Positions 45,949 through 55,222 of a stretch of 64,000 nucleotides of DNA are shown here, in pieces. Location of the stretch: contig NZ_CP035934.2 in NCBI RefSeq assembly GCF_003024525.3, positions 1,612,001 to 1,676,000 of the forward strand, in the 5' to 3' direction. A program made the translations under genes and the position numbers. Below the pieces are notes generated by a model. The model did not search any database and was not told the origin of the DNA. It was given only the letters and a program-made list of their open reading frames with translations. Position 1 is the stretch's first letter. Each line of letters opens with the position of its first letter. The stretch is from Acinetobacter cumulans. Lineage in GTDB: Bacteria; Pseudomonadota; Gammaproteobacteria; Pseudomonadales; Moraxellaceae.

Positions 45949-45975
45949 CCCTAAGAAGAATTAAGCTTCTTAGGG
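45949..45975 (+). other. Perfect intergenic hairpin, no T-run
   Basis: CCCTAAGAAG (45949-45958) pairs with CTTCTTAGGG (45966-45975) around AATTAAG. It sits between the dehydrogenase stop and the thiolase start, and TAAAC follows, so it does not end transcription by itself. It may protect upstream mRNA or be a protein-binding palindrome. Confidence 0.5.
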
Positions 45976-46009
45976 TAAACAAGATGTATAAATACAGGAT
46001 GGTATAAAA

Positions 46010-47179
46010 ATGATTGTTATTGTTGATGGCGTTCGTACAGCGATGGGTGGTTTTCAGGGTTCACTTTCATCATGTACAGCACCAGAGCTAGGCGCTGTTG
46101 CGATTCAAGCAACTGTGGAACGTTCAGGTTTACAGGCAACTGATATTGATGAAGTGATTTTTGGTTGTGTTTTACCCGCAGGTTTAAAACAAGGCCCAGC
46201 ACGTCAAGCAATGCGACTTGCAGGTTTACCTGATTCAACAGGCGCGACCACAATTAATAAAATTTGTGGTTCTGGCATGAAAGCTGTGATGCAAGCAGCC
46301 GATGCAATTAAAGCGGGCTCTGCACAAATTGTGGTTGCAGGTGGCATGGAGTCTATGTCAAATGCACCATATTTACTGGAAAAAGCACGCTCAGGCTATC
46401 GCATGGGGCATGGTAAAACCACGGATCACATGTTCCAAGAAGGTTTAGAAGATGCTGAAACTGGCTTTTCTATGGGGATTTTGGCACAGGAAATGGCCGA
46501 TAAAAAAGGCTATACCCGCGAGCAGCAAGATGCATTTGCAATTAACTCTTTGAATAAAGCGGTAACGGCTGTAAATGGTGGTTATTTCAAGGCTGAAATT
46601 GCACCTGTTACAGTAAAATCACGTAAGGGCGATGTGGTTGTTGATACTGATGAACAGCCTTTGAGTGCAAAACCAGAAAAAATTCCAACCTTACGTCCAG
46701 CATTTAAAAAAGACGGCACAATTACTGCTGCGAATGCGAGTTCAATCTCAGATGGTGCTTCGGCATTGGTGATTACTTCTGAAGAAACAGCAAATGCACG
46801 TGGCTTAAAGCCAATGGCTAAGGTTGTTGCTTACGCGACAAATTCACAGCATCCATCTGAGTTTACAATTGCACCAGTAGGAGCGATTGAGAAAGCTTTA
46901 CAAAAAGCAGGTTGGACAGCAGACGAAGTTGACCTTTGGGAAGTAAACGAAGCTTTTGCCATGGTGACGATGCTTGCGATAGATGGCTTTAAGCTCGACG
47001 AAGCGAAAGTGAACGTAAATGGCGGTGCATGCGCACTAGGTCATCCATTAGGTTCATCGGGTTCACGTATTATTGTGACACTCATGCATGCTTTAAAGCG
47101 CACGGGTGGCAAAAAAGGCATCGCTGCACTGTGCATTGGTGGTGGTGAGGCGACTGCGATTGCAATTGAATTAATATAA
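46010..47179 (+). CDS. Acetyl-CoA acetyltransferase (thiolase)
   Basis: 389 residues, standard thiolase length. Nucleophilic Cys in NKICGSGMKAVM (~87), GGMESMSNAPYLL, VNGGACALGHPLGSSGSRI (His) and the C-terminal CIGGGEATAIAIEL (Cys). It cleaves or forms acetoacetyl-/3-ketoacyl-CoA. Likely the last step of the acyl-CoA breakdown begun by the upstream dehydrogenase; no hydratase or 3-hydroxyacyl-CoA dehydrogenase is adjacent. Confidence 0.92.
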   Translation: MIVIVDGVRTAMGGFQGSLSSCTAPELGAVAIQATVERSGLQATDIDEVIFGCVLPAGLKQGPARQAMRLAGLPDSTGATTINKICGSGMKAVMQAADAIKAGSAQIVVAGGMESMSNAPYLLEKARSGYRMGHGKTTDHMFQEGLEDAETGFSMGILAQEMADKKGYTREQQDAFAINSLNKAVTAVNGGYFKAEIAPVTVKSRKGDVVVDTDEQPLSAKPEKIPTLRPAFKKDGTITAANASSISDGASALVITSEETANARGLKPMAKVVAYATNSQHPSEFTIAPVGAIEKALQKAGWTADEVDLWEVNEAFAMVTMLAIDGFKLDEAKVNVNGGACALGHPLGSSGSRIIVTLMHALKRTGGKKGIAALCIGGGEATAIAIELI

Positions 47180-47276
47180 TTCATCATCGTTTTAAATTTT
47201 TAGATAAGCAAGCTGTAACACCGTCTCAGTACGCTGGGGTGGTTGAATAATTGATGTTTATTATGAGATTTTTATT

Positions 47277-48773
47277 ATGAACGGTTTAGATCGCATTCGC
47301 TTAATCTCCCTTCGCGACAAAGTTATGTCTGCGCAACAAGCGATTGAATTAATTAAAGACGGCTCGGTAGTGGGTTTAAGTGGTTTTGGTGGTGCCGGTG
47401 AGGCAAAGACAGTTCCTTTGGCTTTGGCAGATCACGCGGCTGCTCATCCTTTACGTATTACTTTGGCCACAGGTGCAAGTTTAGGCAATAGTATTGATGG
47501 GCGCTTAAGTCAGGCACATGCCATTCAACGCCGTTATCCATATCAGGCAGACCCAACATTACGTAAGGCCATTAACAATGGTGAAGTGATGTATATCGAT
47601 CAGCATTTATCTGAAATGGCTGATAATATTCGTCATCATAACTTACCAAGTATTAATGTTGCAGTGATTGCAGCGACTGCAATTACTGAAGATGGACAAA
47701 TTATTCCAACGGGTTCTTGTGGTAACTCAGCGAACTTCATCGAAATGGCAGATCAAGTGATTATCGAAATTGATAATACGATCAATCCAGTTCTTGAAGG
47801 CGTACATGATATTTATTTACCGAAAGCGCGCCCTAATCGTGGCCCGATTCCACTCACTCAAGCGGGTGATCGTATCGGTACCATTGGAATTAACGTAAGC
47901 CCTGAAAAAATTGCAGCCATTGTACTGAATGATTTGCCCGACACACAGTTTGGTATGGATGAGCCAGATACAGATACGCTGTCAATTGCGAAACACCTGA
48001 TTCATTTTTTTGAAGCAGAAGTTGCACAAGGCCGTTTGCCTGAAAATTTAGGGCCATTACAGTCGGGTGTTGGTTCAATTGCCAATGCCGTGTTTGCTGG
48101 TTTTGAACATTCTAATTTTAATAATTTAGAAATGTACTCTGAGGTTTTACAAGATTGCACCTTCCAGCTGATTGATTCAGGAAAAATGACTTTTGCTTCG
48201 GGTTGTTCTATGACGTTGTCAGAATCTTGTGCACAAAAAGTGATGCAAAATTTTGATCAATACAAAGACAAAATCGTTTTACGTCCACAAGAAATTTCAA
48301 ATAATCCTGAAATTATTCGTCGATTAGGCATTATTGCAATTAATACGGCACTTGAGTTTGATATTTATGGCAACGTAAATTCGACGCATGTGACGGGCAC
48401 TAAAATGATGAATGGCATTGGTGGCTCAGGTGACTTTACTCGCCATGCGCATATTGCAATTTTTGTGACTAAATCGATTGCAAAAGCTGGCGCAATTTCA
48501 TCTGTAGTGCCAATGGTGAGTCATACCGATCATACTGAACACGATGTGGATGTTTTGGTGACTGAACAAGGTTTGGCAGACTTACGTGGACTTGCACCTC
48601 GTGAGCGTGCACGTAAAGTCATTGAGTGCTGTGCACATCCTGATTATCGTGAAGCTTTATTAAGTTATTTCGAGCGTGCATGTGAGCATGGGGGACAAAC
48701 CCCACACTTATTAAATGAAGCACTGTCTTGGCATGCACAGTTTGAAGAAACTGGTAGTATGAAAACAGCTTAA
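47277..48773 (+). CDS. Acetyl-CoA hydrolase/transferase family (succinyl-CoA:acetate CoA-transferase type)
   Basis: 498 residues. Conserved segments: VVGLSGFGGAGEAKTVPLALADH at the N-terminus, GPLQSGVGSIANAVFAGF, the catalytic glutamate region NLEMYSEVLQD, and GIGGSGDFTRHAHIAIF. It moves CoA between acetyl-CoA (or propionyl-CoA) and succinate. With the thiolase it may recycle CoA from the end products of the cluster. Terminator follows. Confidence 0.88.
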   Translation: MNGLDRIRLISLRDKVMSAQQAIELIKDGSVVGLSGFGGAGEAKTVPLALADHAAAHPLRITLATGASLGNSIDGRLSQAHAIQRRYPYQADPTLRKAINNGEVMYIDQHLSEMADNIRHHNLPSINVAVIAATAITEDGQIIPTGSCGNSANFIEMADQVIIEIDNTINPVLEGVHDIYLPKARPNRGPIPLTQAGDRIGTIGINVSPEKIAAIVLNDLPDTQFGMDEPDTDTLSIAKHLIHFFEAEVAQGRLPENLGPLQSGVGSIANAVFAGFEHSNFNNLEMYSEVLQDCTFQLIDSGKMTFASGCSMTLSESCAQKVMQNFDQYKDKIVLRPQEISNNPEIIRRLGIIAINTALEFDIYGNVNSTHVTGTKMMNGIGGSGDFTRHAHIAIFVTKSIAKAGAISSVVPMVSHTDHTEHDVDVLVTEQGLADLRGLAPRERARKVIECCAHPDYREALLSYFERACEHGGQTPHLLNEALSWHAQFEETGSMKTA

Positions 48774-48790
48774 TAAAACTGTTTAGTTAA

Positions 48791-48820
48791 TAAAAAGCCC
48801 GAACTCTTCGGGCTTTTTAT
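48791..48820 (+). terminator. Rho-independent terminator
   Basis: AAAAAGCCCGAA pairs with TTCGGGCTTTTT around CTC (48792-48818). Ends the CoA-transferase gene. The next ~245 bases up to the IS are extremely AT-rich with no gene seen. Confidence 0.9.
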
Positions 48821-49067
48821 ATGGGTATGAATACATTTATTGTATTTTATAGAATTGATTCTGTAGCAGAATGAAGTTTTAAATTTAAAGATAAGCTGTA
48901 TAGATTATTTTATTAATTAGTTAATCTTAACTTATAGTGCATAAAATAGTAAAATCGATTAAAAAAATATCTTTAAAAATGAAAGTTGAGTTTTTTATTA
49001 AAATAAATCATCATATTAGATTGAATTAAATAAATTAAAGTCGAACTAAAAAGACTTATTTTAGAAG

Positions 49068-50106
49068 GGCTTTGTTGCACAAACCTACCTCTAAGGGCTT
49101 ATTCAGCAATATAATTCTAAAATGAATAAGCCCACACCTAAAATTTATCGTACAACCAATTGGTCATCCTACAATCGCGCTTTGATCAATCGTGGTAAAT
49201 TAACGATTTGGTTTGATCCGAAAACGCAATGGTATGCACAGTCACAAGGTAAACATGGTCGCAATCAAACTTATTCTGATGCTGCTATCCAATGCTGTCT
49301 GATGATTAAATCTCTATTCCGTCTGTCTTTACGTATGGTCAATGGCTTTGTTCAAAGTCTCATTCATCTTTGTAGATTAGATTGGACAGCCCCAGATTAT
49401 TCCACTATTTGTAGAAGACAAAAGCATATTGATATTGCAATTAATTATCAAAAAAGCAGTAATGGTCTCCACCTACTTGTCGATTCTACTGGCTTAAAGT
49501 TTTTAGGTGAAGGTGAATGGAAACGTAAAAAACATCAGCCTGAAAATCGTCGCCAATGGCGTAAATTACATATTGGTATCGATGCTGAAACCCTTCAAAT
49601 ACGTGCTATTCAGCTCACAACCAACAATGTGAATGATTCACAGGTGCTTGGTGATTTACTTGATCAGATTCCAGAAGAAGAACAGATTGACTCCATCTAT
49701 ACTGATGGGGCTTATGACACCAAGCAATGCCGTCAGCTAATCGCAGACCGACAAGCGCATGCGGTGATTCCACCAAGAAAAAATGCGAGACCTTGGAAAG
49801 ATACAAAGATTAGCTCGCTAGAGCGAAATGAATTACTTCGAACCGTTAAACGTTTAGGCAGGACACTATGGAAAAAATGGTCAGGCTATCACCGTCGCAG
49901 TTTGGTTGAAACCAAGATGCATTGCATCAAATTATTAGGCGAAAAATTAATGGCAAGAAGCTTTCCCAGTCAAGTAAATGAAATTCATGCTCGTGTAGCC
50001 CTATTAAATAAATTTACGGAAATTGGCCGACCACATACCCAAGTTATGCCTTAAATTTTAGTGACTTAGGATAACTCTACCTTTAAAGACTCTATGCAAC
50101 AAAGCC
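49068..50106 (+). mobile_element. IS5-family insertion sequence (IS903-like), 1039 bp
   Basis: The ends are GGCTTTGTTGCA (49068-49079) and its exact inverse TGCAACAAAGCC (50095-50106), enclosing one transposase gene. Size and inverted repeats fit IS903-group elements of Acinetobacter such as IS17. The nine bases outside each end (TTTTAGAAG and GTTACCCAG) do not match, so there is no target duplication. This indicates deletion or recombination after insertion. Confidence 0.88.
49122..50054 (+). CDS. IS5-family transposase
   Basis: 310 residues, intact. DDE transposase fold: first Asp in LLVDSTGLKFLGEGEWK, second Asp in SIYTDGAYDTKQCR, and the Glu in RRSLVETKMHCIKLLGEKLMAR. The N-terminal DUF4372-like or helix-turn-helix part includes YSDAAIQCCLMIKSLFRLSLRM. 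Full length and without stops, so the element may still be mobile. Confidence 0.92.
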   Translation: MNKPTPKIYRTTNWSSYNRALINRGKLTIWFDPKTQWYAQSQGKHGRNQTYSDAAIQCCLMIKSLFRLSLRMVNGFVQSLIHLCRLDWTAPDYSTICRRQKHIDIAINYQKSSNGLHLLVDSTGLKFLGEGEWKRKKHQPENRRQWRKLHIGIDAETLQIRAIQLTTNNVNDSQVLGDLLDQIPEEEQIDSIYTDGAYDTKQCRQLIADRQAHAVIPPRKNARPWKDTKISSLERNELLRTVKRLGRTLWKKWSGYHRRSLVETKMHCIKLLGEKLMARSFPSQVNEIHARVALLNKFTEIGRPHTQVMP

Positions 50107-53013
50107 GTTACCCAGTGGTCAACTCTCAATGCGCGAGATGAAATAAATGAGCTGTTAAAAGAGATTGAAGAAAATACTGAATTTGAATTTAGTAAAGATT
50201 TAATTTTACGTGCAGGAATTATGTTGTCTGAAGTCAATAATTTAAGCTTTAAATTATCCAACTTTAATAAAGACAATATGCGGGTAATGGAAAATAATTG
50301 GGAACAAATTAAACTGGGCTTTATTAGCAGTTCGGAATTACTCAAAGAATTTGGCTTTGATCATAAAGCGTTGATTCATGATGTTGCGATATTGCCTATC
50401 GTATATTTTGTTTATCATAAATATTGTGTCAATTTGGATTTAGATAAAGCAAAAATCAAAATTGATAGCAATGATATTCAGTTAATGAAGCGCTGGCTGA
50501 TTGAAAGTCTGCTTAAAAAAGGCATTTGGTCGAGTAATCTTGAGAGTCTACTTTTACATATCCGTAAGGCAATTGGAAAAACTGCTACAGTATTCCCATA
50601 CGAAGCTGTAAAACAGGCTATGTTAGAAAAAGATAAAGCCTTAAGCTTTAACGAAGAAGATGTGCAGAATTTATGTCAGTTACGATACGGCAAAGATAAT
50701 GAAATTAAAGCCTTATTGTTATTAGTGTTTCCTGATAGTCAACTTGTACGAACACATATCGATCATATTTATCCAAAAAGCATTTTTACACCTAAAAAAA
50801 TGCAGAAGTTAAAAATTGTAAATGATGGGAGTAATAAGCTACAGAACCTAGCCAATACAGTGGTGAATTTGCAGTTAATTCCTGAATCGGTCAATATTCA
50901 AAAAAATGCGACTCAACCAGCTCAATGGCTCGAAAGCTTTTTTATGGGCAATCTCAGTTCGCAGCAACTTTATTTAACTAGTCAGTTAATTGATCAAATT
51001 CCACAAGATTTAAATCAATTTGAATGGTTCTGTCAGCAACGTCGAGAAAAAATTTGTACTAAACTGCGTAACTTACTTGACGTCAAACCAGTGAATAATT
51101 CTGTTTTTGACTATCCAGAACTGGGGGCGCTCAAATTATCTAAGGCACGTTTTTCATCTGATCAAATTAAATTTTTAGATAAACTGGGTGTTTGGTTAAA
51201 TGTAGAAAATGAAAGCATTGATCTTAAATTTATGATGAATGTGGTGATGCATCATGCATTTAACACCAAAGTGAATAGCCAACCTGCCGACTCAATCAAA
51301 GCCTCTATTATTATGCAATTGCTTGATGTAACCAATGCTTTTGATAAGACGAAAGATTTACTTCCGCAAGCTTATCAAAGTGGTTATTTCATGATAGATG
51401 ATGCGAGCAATTTAACGTCCTTTGAAATGGATGATTTTATTAATCGTGATTTAGAAGCATTTCTTAACCATGCAGAAGAGCGCTCAGTAACGATTATTAA
51501 AGCACGCTGTGGGATCGACGGTGTGGTGGGGCAGACTTTAGAACAAGTGGGGCAAAGCTTAGACCTTACACGTGAACGAATTCGCCAAGTCGAAAAAAAT
51601 GCATTTCAGAACTTACGTGAACGAGTTCGTATCTCGGTGGATGTGATTTGGGAAAATTTAAACCAAAATGCAGACAGCGAATTTATGCAGTTATATCCTA
51701 AATTAGCTTCGCATTTTTCTAATCAAAATGATTTACTTAACTTTTTAGAGCTTCTGTGTTCATTTGATAAAAATGAGCTGGTACACATTATCAAGCCAAA
51801 CATTAATGTAAACAGTCTACTTCAAGAGTGGTTTCTTCATCACAAGGCACCTATGCCGTGGGATACCGCAATTCATCAGATTGTAGATTTAGCAGGTTGT
51901 ACGGAACGCGTTGCAAAAAATGCAATACATAATGCAGCAGAAAATGCAGATATTCTGTTTTCTGACCAAACTAAAACACCAGGGATTTACCCGAAGAACT
52001 TAAATAAAATGTATGCGGTTGTACATGCTGCATTGCATTTTAAAGATGGTGCAAATTTTAAAGAAATTTTGGAACGTGCGAACCAAGAAGGCTATAGCAA
52101 AGTTGAATTAAGCACACATCGCCTCGATCATTCAATTAATGAGGATGTTGAAGAAAACTATCTCTACCAGTCTGACCGTGGTGCGTACTGCCATATTAAT
52201 GAATTTAATATCAGTTTTGCGGATCAAGAACTGATCTTTAAAGAAGTATTAGCGATTTTGTCACAGCAAACGCAGCAACAGTCTATGCATTTACGTATGG
52301 AAGCGTATGAAGTAAGTGATACTTTAAAACAATATGATTATTTTAAAATTCGCCACCTTATTCGTAACTGGGGGGTGGAGCATGGCATTTACTTTACAGG
52401 TAAATCGGGTGCCGACACGATTAGCTTAAATGAAGCAGTTAAGCCTCAAAGTCAATTACAAACCATTTTGAATTGGCTGGAACAAAGTAGCCGTCCACTC
52501 ACACGTGATGATATTGCTAAAAAAATCCGTAGTGGCTCACAAAACCATGCATCTTTATATTTAAATGAGCTTATGCAAGCAGGTTCTGTAGTACGTGTAG
52601 CCGCATTGGAATACACCACACCGCAAAAAGCCTATAAAAATGTGGACATTCATAAACTTCATCAAGATATTGTGGCGTATTTGAAGTCGGTGAATAAGCC
52701 TGTAGATATTGGCATTATTGCGGAAAAAGTGAATCTAAAATATCACTACAATTATCCGAAAGCATGGTATTTACATTTGGTTAAAACCAGCAGTAAAGAT
52801 TTGGAAGCGCAAAATATTCATACCTTCCATAACCTTATTTCTTTAGATGAAACCATTCATGGTGTTACGATTCATCAGATGATTCGAGATAACTTTAAGC
52901 AACTTGATGACTTAGACGGAATACATCGCTTTATTAATCAGCAGATTTTGGTCGGCAAAACTGAAGTGTATAACGCAATGAATAATATTCGAAATAATGC
53001 AGCTGTCATTTAA
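50107..53013 (+). CDS. DUF262/HNH - sigma-70 region 4 - winged-helix fusion, 5' end lost to the IS
   Basis: The frame is open directly from the IS border (GTT 50107) with coding-like sequence VTQWSTLNARDEINELLKEI, but the first ATG is at 50221 (930 residues from there). Numbered from 50221: an HNH-like motif HIDHIYPKS is at 179-187, followed by NLANTVVNLQLIPESVN, as in GmrSD-type DUF262/DUF1524 proteins. The N-terminal DUF262 catalytic part is missing. Residues ~436-468 (TLEQVGQSLDLTRERIRQVEKNA) are almost a sigma-70 region 4.2. The remaining ~450 residues hold helical and winged-helix-like parts (RPLTRDDIAKKI, NKPVDIGIIAEKV). It may be an inactivated defence or DNA-processing gene. Confidence 0.75.
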   Translation, partial: VTQWSTLNARDEINELLKEIEENTEFEFSKDLILRAGIMLSEVNNLSFKLSNFNKDNMRVMENNWEQIKLGFISSSELLKEFGFDHKALIHDVAILPIVYFVYHKYCVNLDLDKAKIKIDSNDIQLMKRWLIESLLKKGIWSSNLESLLLHIRKAIGKTATVFPYEAVKQAMLEKDKALSFNEEDVQNLCQLRYGKDNEIKALLLLVFPDSQLVRTHIDHIYPKSIFTPKKMQKLKIVNDGSNKLQNLANTVVNLQLIPESVNIQKNATQPAQWLESFFMGNLSSQQLYLTSQLIDQIPQDLNQFEWFCQQRREKICTKLRNLLDVKPVNNSVFDYPELGALKLSKARFSSDQIKFLDKLGVWLNVENESIDLKFMMNVVMHHAFNTKVNSQPADSIKASIIMQLLDVTNAFDKTKDLLPQAYQSGYFMIDDASNLTSFEMDDFINRDLEAFLNHAEERSVTIIKARCGIDGVVGQTLEQVGQSLDLTRERIRQVEKNAFQNLRERVRISVDVIWENLNQNADSEFMQLYPKLASHFSNQNDLLNFLELLCSFDKNELVHIIKPNINVNSLLQEWFLHHKAPMPWDTAIHQIVDLAGCTERVAKNAIHNAAENADILFSDQTKTPGIYPKNLNKMYAVVHAALHFKDGANFKEILERANQEGYSKVELSTHRLDHSINEDVEENYLYQSDRGAYCHINEFNISFADQELIFKEVLAILSQQTQQQSMHLRMEAYEVSDTLKQYDYFKIRHLIRNWGVEHGIYFTGKSGADTISLNEAVKPQSQLQTILNWLEQSSRPLTRDDIAKKIRSGSQNHASLYLNELMQAGSVVRVAALEYTTPQKAYKNVDIHKLHQDIVAYLKSVNKPVDIGIIAEKVNLKYHYNYPKAWYLHLVKTSSKDLEAQNIHTFHNLISLDETIHGVTIHQMIRDNFKQLDDLDGIHRFINQQILVGKTEVYNAMNNIRNNAAVI

Positions 53014-53087
53014 CTCAGCCGTTTCATTTATAAGTTGCGCTTTGTTTCAAATATGAATGCATTGCGTAAAAGATAAATATTGCATTC

Positions 53088-53118
53088 AAAGACATCTGCT
53101 TTAAAAGTAGATGTCTTT
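53088..53118. terminator. Bidirectional terminator
   Basis: AAAGACATCTGCTT pairs with AAGTAGATGTCTTT (one G-T pair) around TAA. It overlaps the stop of the HAD gene on the minus strand and ends the large fusion gene on the plus strand. Confidence 0.8.
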
Positions 53119-53856
53119 TTTATGGTCTAGATGAATGGCATTTATGTCAACGAACTGCAACAGAGCCTTAAAATGAGGGGCATAATAATTGACGCGCTGT
53201 TTTATTGCGGTGGCTTCATGGATCGAATACTCATCCTGAATTGCAATTACATCAATACCAGCAACATTTGCAGCTTCAACCCCAATTAGTGAGTCTTCTA
53301 CAATTAAGCATTCTGCAGCGCTGATACCAAAATGCTGTAGCGCCTTCAAATACATTTCTGGATGTGGCTTGATATTGGTGACACTTTCTCGAGTTAAGAC
53401 TAAGTCAAAATCGTGTAAAAAGTTAAGTTTGCTGTAAATTGCCTGATTATTATGAGCATAGCGCTTCACATTATTCAAACTGGTTGTGGTGGTTAATGCA
53501 ACTGCTATGCCACAGGCTTTTAAGCTTTTCACAAATTGATCTGCTTGTGGCTTCAGTCGAACAATATGATCTAGAAAATGCTGAGAAATCGCATAACGCT
53601 GTACTTTAATTTGCTCTGCACTTAGCTGTGAAATCTCATAACTTTCTTTAAGGAAGTTACAGTATTCTAAGTAAGAGTCTAAACAATGTTTATAGCTTTT
53701 TAATTGCTGGTCACGTTGTTTTTGTATGCTGTGTAAGTCGATTTGTTGCTGAGAAAATTGTTGAATTAATTGGGCATCAACCTGATTCCATATCCCGACG
53801 GAGTCAATTAAAGTCCCATCTAAATCAAAACAGACTAATTTTTTACCTTTTAGCAC
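53101..53856 (-). CDS. HAD family hydrolase, subfamily IA phosphatase
   Basis: 251 residues. HAD motif I CFDLDGTLIDS (Asp nucleophile), motif II near ALTTTTSLNNVK, motif III Lys in SVTNIKPHPEMYL, motif IV VEDSLIGVEAA. The C1 cap domain (GILWNQVDAQ... helices) places it with beta-phosphoglucomutase/phosphoglycolate-like phosphatases. Substrate unknown. Convergent with the large fusion gene, sharing a terminator. Confidence 0.88.
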   Translation of the reverse strand: MLKGKKLVCFDLDGTLIDSVGIWNQVDAQLIQQFSQQQIDLHSIQKQRDQQLKSYKHCLDSYLEYCNFLKESYEISQLSAEQIKVQRYAISQHFLDHIVRLKPQADQFVKSLKACGIAVALTTTTSLNNVKRYAHNNQAIYSKLNFLHDFDLVLTRESVTNIKPHPEMYLKALQHFGISAAECLIVEDSLIGVEAANVAGIDVIAIQDEYSIHEATAIKQRVNYYAPHFKALLQFVDINAIHLDHKKDIYF

Positions 53857-54042
53857 GTATCCATCCTATTGTATTTGTCGCTATTATCTCGTGTACATGG
53901 AATAAATAACAATAAAAGCTAATGTATTTTAAAATGATTTGAATGAATTATTTAGCTGGTTTTTTGTTGGCTTCACATGATAGACATAAATTTGTAATCC
54001 GCATGTAGATGAGGATGTATTACGCCCAAAGCATGTGTAACA

Positions 54043-54120
54043 ATGCTAGAAAAAGCAGGTTATTCGCAGTACTATTTCAGCAGATTCTTTAAACCAACAA
54101 TACAGGGATGTATTGTTTAA
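54043..54120 (+). pseudogene. AraC-type helix-turn-helix fragment
   Basis: A 25-codon stretch ending in TAA reads MLEKAGYSQYYFSRFFKPTI and resembles the second helix-turn-helix of AraC regulators (A-GYSSQSYFSRFFK). Nothing before or after extends it, so it is the remnant of a lost gene in the gap between the HAD and LysR genes. Confidence 0.4.
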
Positions 54121-54149
54121 CCTGATTTAATCTGAGGAAAAAAGCTGAC

Positions 54150-55043
54150 GTGTTTGAATTGGACTGTAAGCTTCTAAGTGTATTTTTATATATTTACAAA
54201 TTTAAAAGTGTTTCTTTGGCTGCTGAGCATTTAGACATGAGTCAGCCGACCGTGAGTAATATTTTAAATAAAATACGTCAGCATTATAAGGACCCACTTT
54301 TTTTGCGCATTGGTAATGAAATGTTGCCAACAGAATTGTCTAAGCAACTTTTTCCACTCGTGAGTGAAGCTTTAAGTAAGATTGAGGCGATCAATAATTT
54401 TAGTATTGATTTTGATCAAGCGATTTCAGATCAGCAATTTACTCTAGCTATGACCGATGTATCACATTTGGTCTTATTGCCTAAAATTTCGCAATATTTA
54501 AAAAAAAATGCCTCACATATCAGGCTCAATGTTCGCCCAATTACCACAGAAACCAGTTATCAAATGGCCAATGGTGAGATTGATTTGGCATTGGGCTTTT
54601 TGCCTCATTTGGAAAATGGTTTTTATCAACAAAAATTATTCGAGCAATATTATGTGGTTATTGCTGCCAAGGATCATCCACGTTTAACAGGTGAACATCT
54701 AACAACAGAGCAGTATTTGGCAGAATCCCATATAGATATTGATGCAGGGATGGGGCACTATCATATTGAAAATGAATTAATGAGTCTGGGCCTTAAGCGT
54801 GACATATTAATGCGTTTGCCGAGTTATTTGGGTGTTGGGCTGGTGGTGCAAGATACAGATGCGATTGCTACAGTGCCGTATTATCTCAGTGAAGTCTTAC
54901 TGTCACGTGGTAATTTAAAAATTTTTGATGCTCCGATTGTTTTTCCAAGCTATGGTGTGAAGCAATATTGGCACATGTCTTGTCATCATAAAGCGAGCCA
55001 TCAATGGTTACGTAATATGTTCCATGAAATCTTAGTGAAGTGA
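54150..55043 (+). CDS. LysR family regulator of the tau genes
   Basis: 297 residues starting with GTG 54150 (GAGG 12 bases upstream). The N-terminal HTH is SVSLAAEHLDMSQPTVSNILNKI, then LFLRIGNEMLPT and an effector domain. It lies directly upstream of tauABCD on the same strand with a 179-base gap, so it is a plausible activator of those genes, like TauR/Cbl in function though the latter types differ. The gap contains AT-rich sequence with no obvious palindrome. Confidence 0.83.
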   Translation: MFELDCKLLSVFLYIYKFKSVSLAAEHLDMSQPTVSNILNKIRQHYKDPLFLRIGNEMLPTELSKQLFPLVSEALSKIEAINNFSIDFDQAISDQQFTLAMTDVSHLVLLPKISQYLKKNASHIRLNVRPITTETSYQMANGEIDLALGFLPHLENGFYQQKLFEQYYVVIAAKDHPRLTGEHLTTEQYLAESHIDIDAGMGHYHIENELMSLGLKRDILMRLPSYLGVGLVVQDTDAIATVPYYLSEVLLSRGNLKIFDAPIVFPSYGVKQYWHMSCHHKASHQWLRNMFHEILVK

Positions 55044-55222
55044 AAATACGATTAAAAGATCCCGCGCAGAAAATTGATTGCTAGACGTTTAGTGAATAAA
55101 AGAATAAGTATTCCACTAATAGATAAATGCAAATTTGTGCTAAACATTGTCAATTAACTTATTTTTCATCATAAGACTGACTCATTAATATGTGAATTAG
55201 TAATCACTTTTAATGAAAAAAT

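Noticed and set aside
49059..50115. Target-site duplication around the IS
   Set aside because: The flanking words TTTTAGAAG and GTTACCCAG do not match at any offset I tried, so no duplication is claimed.
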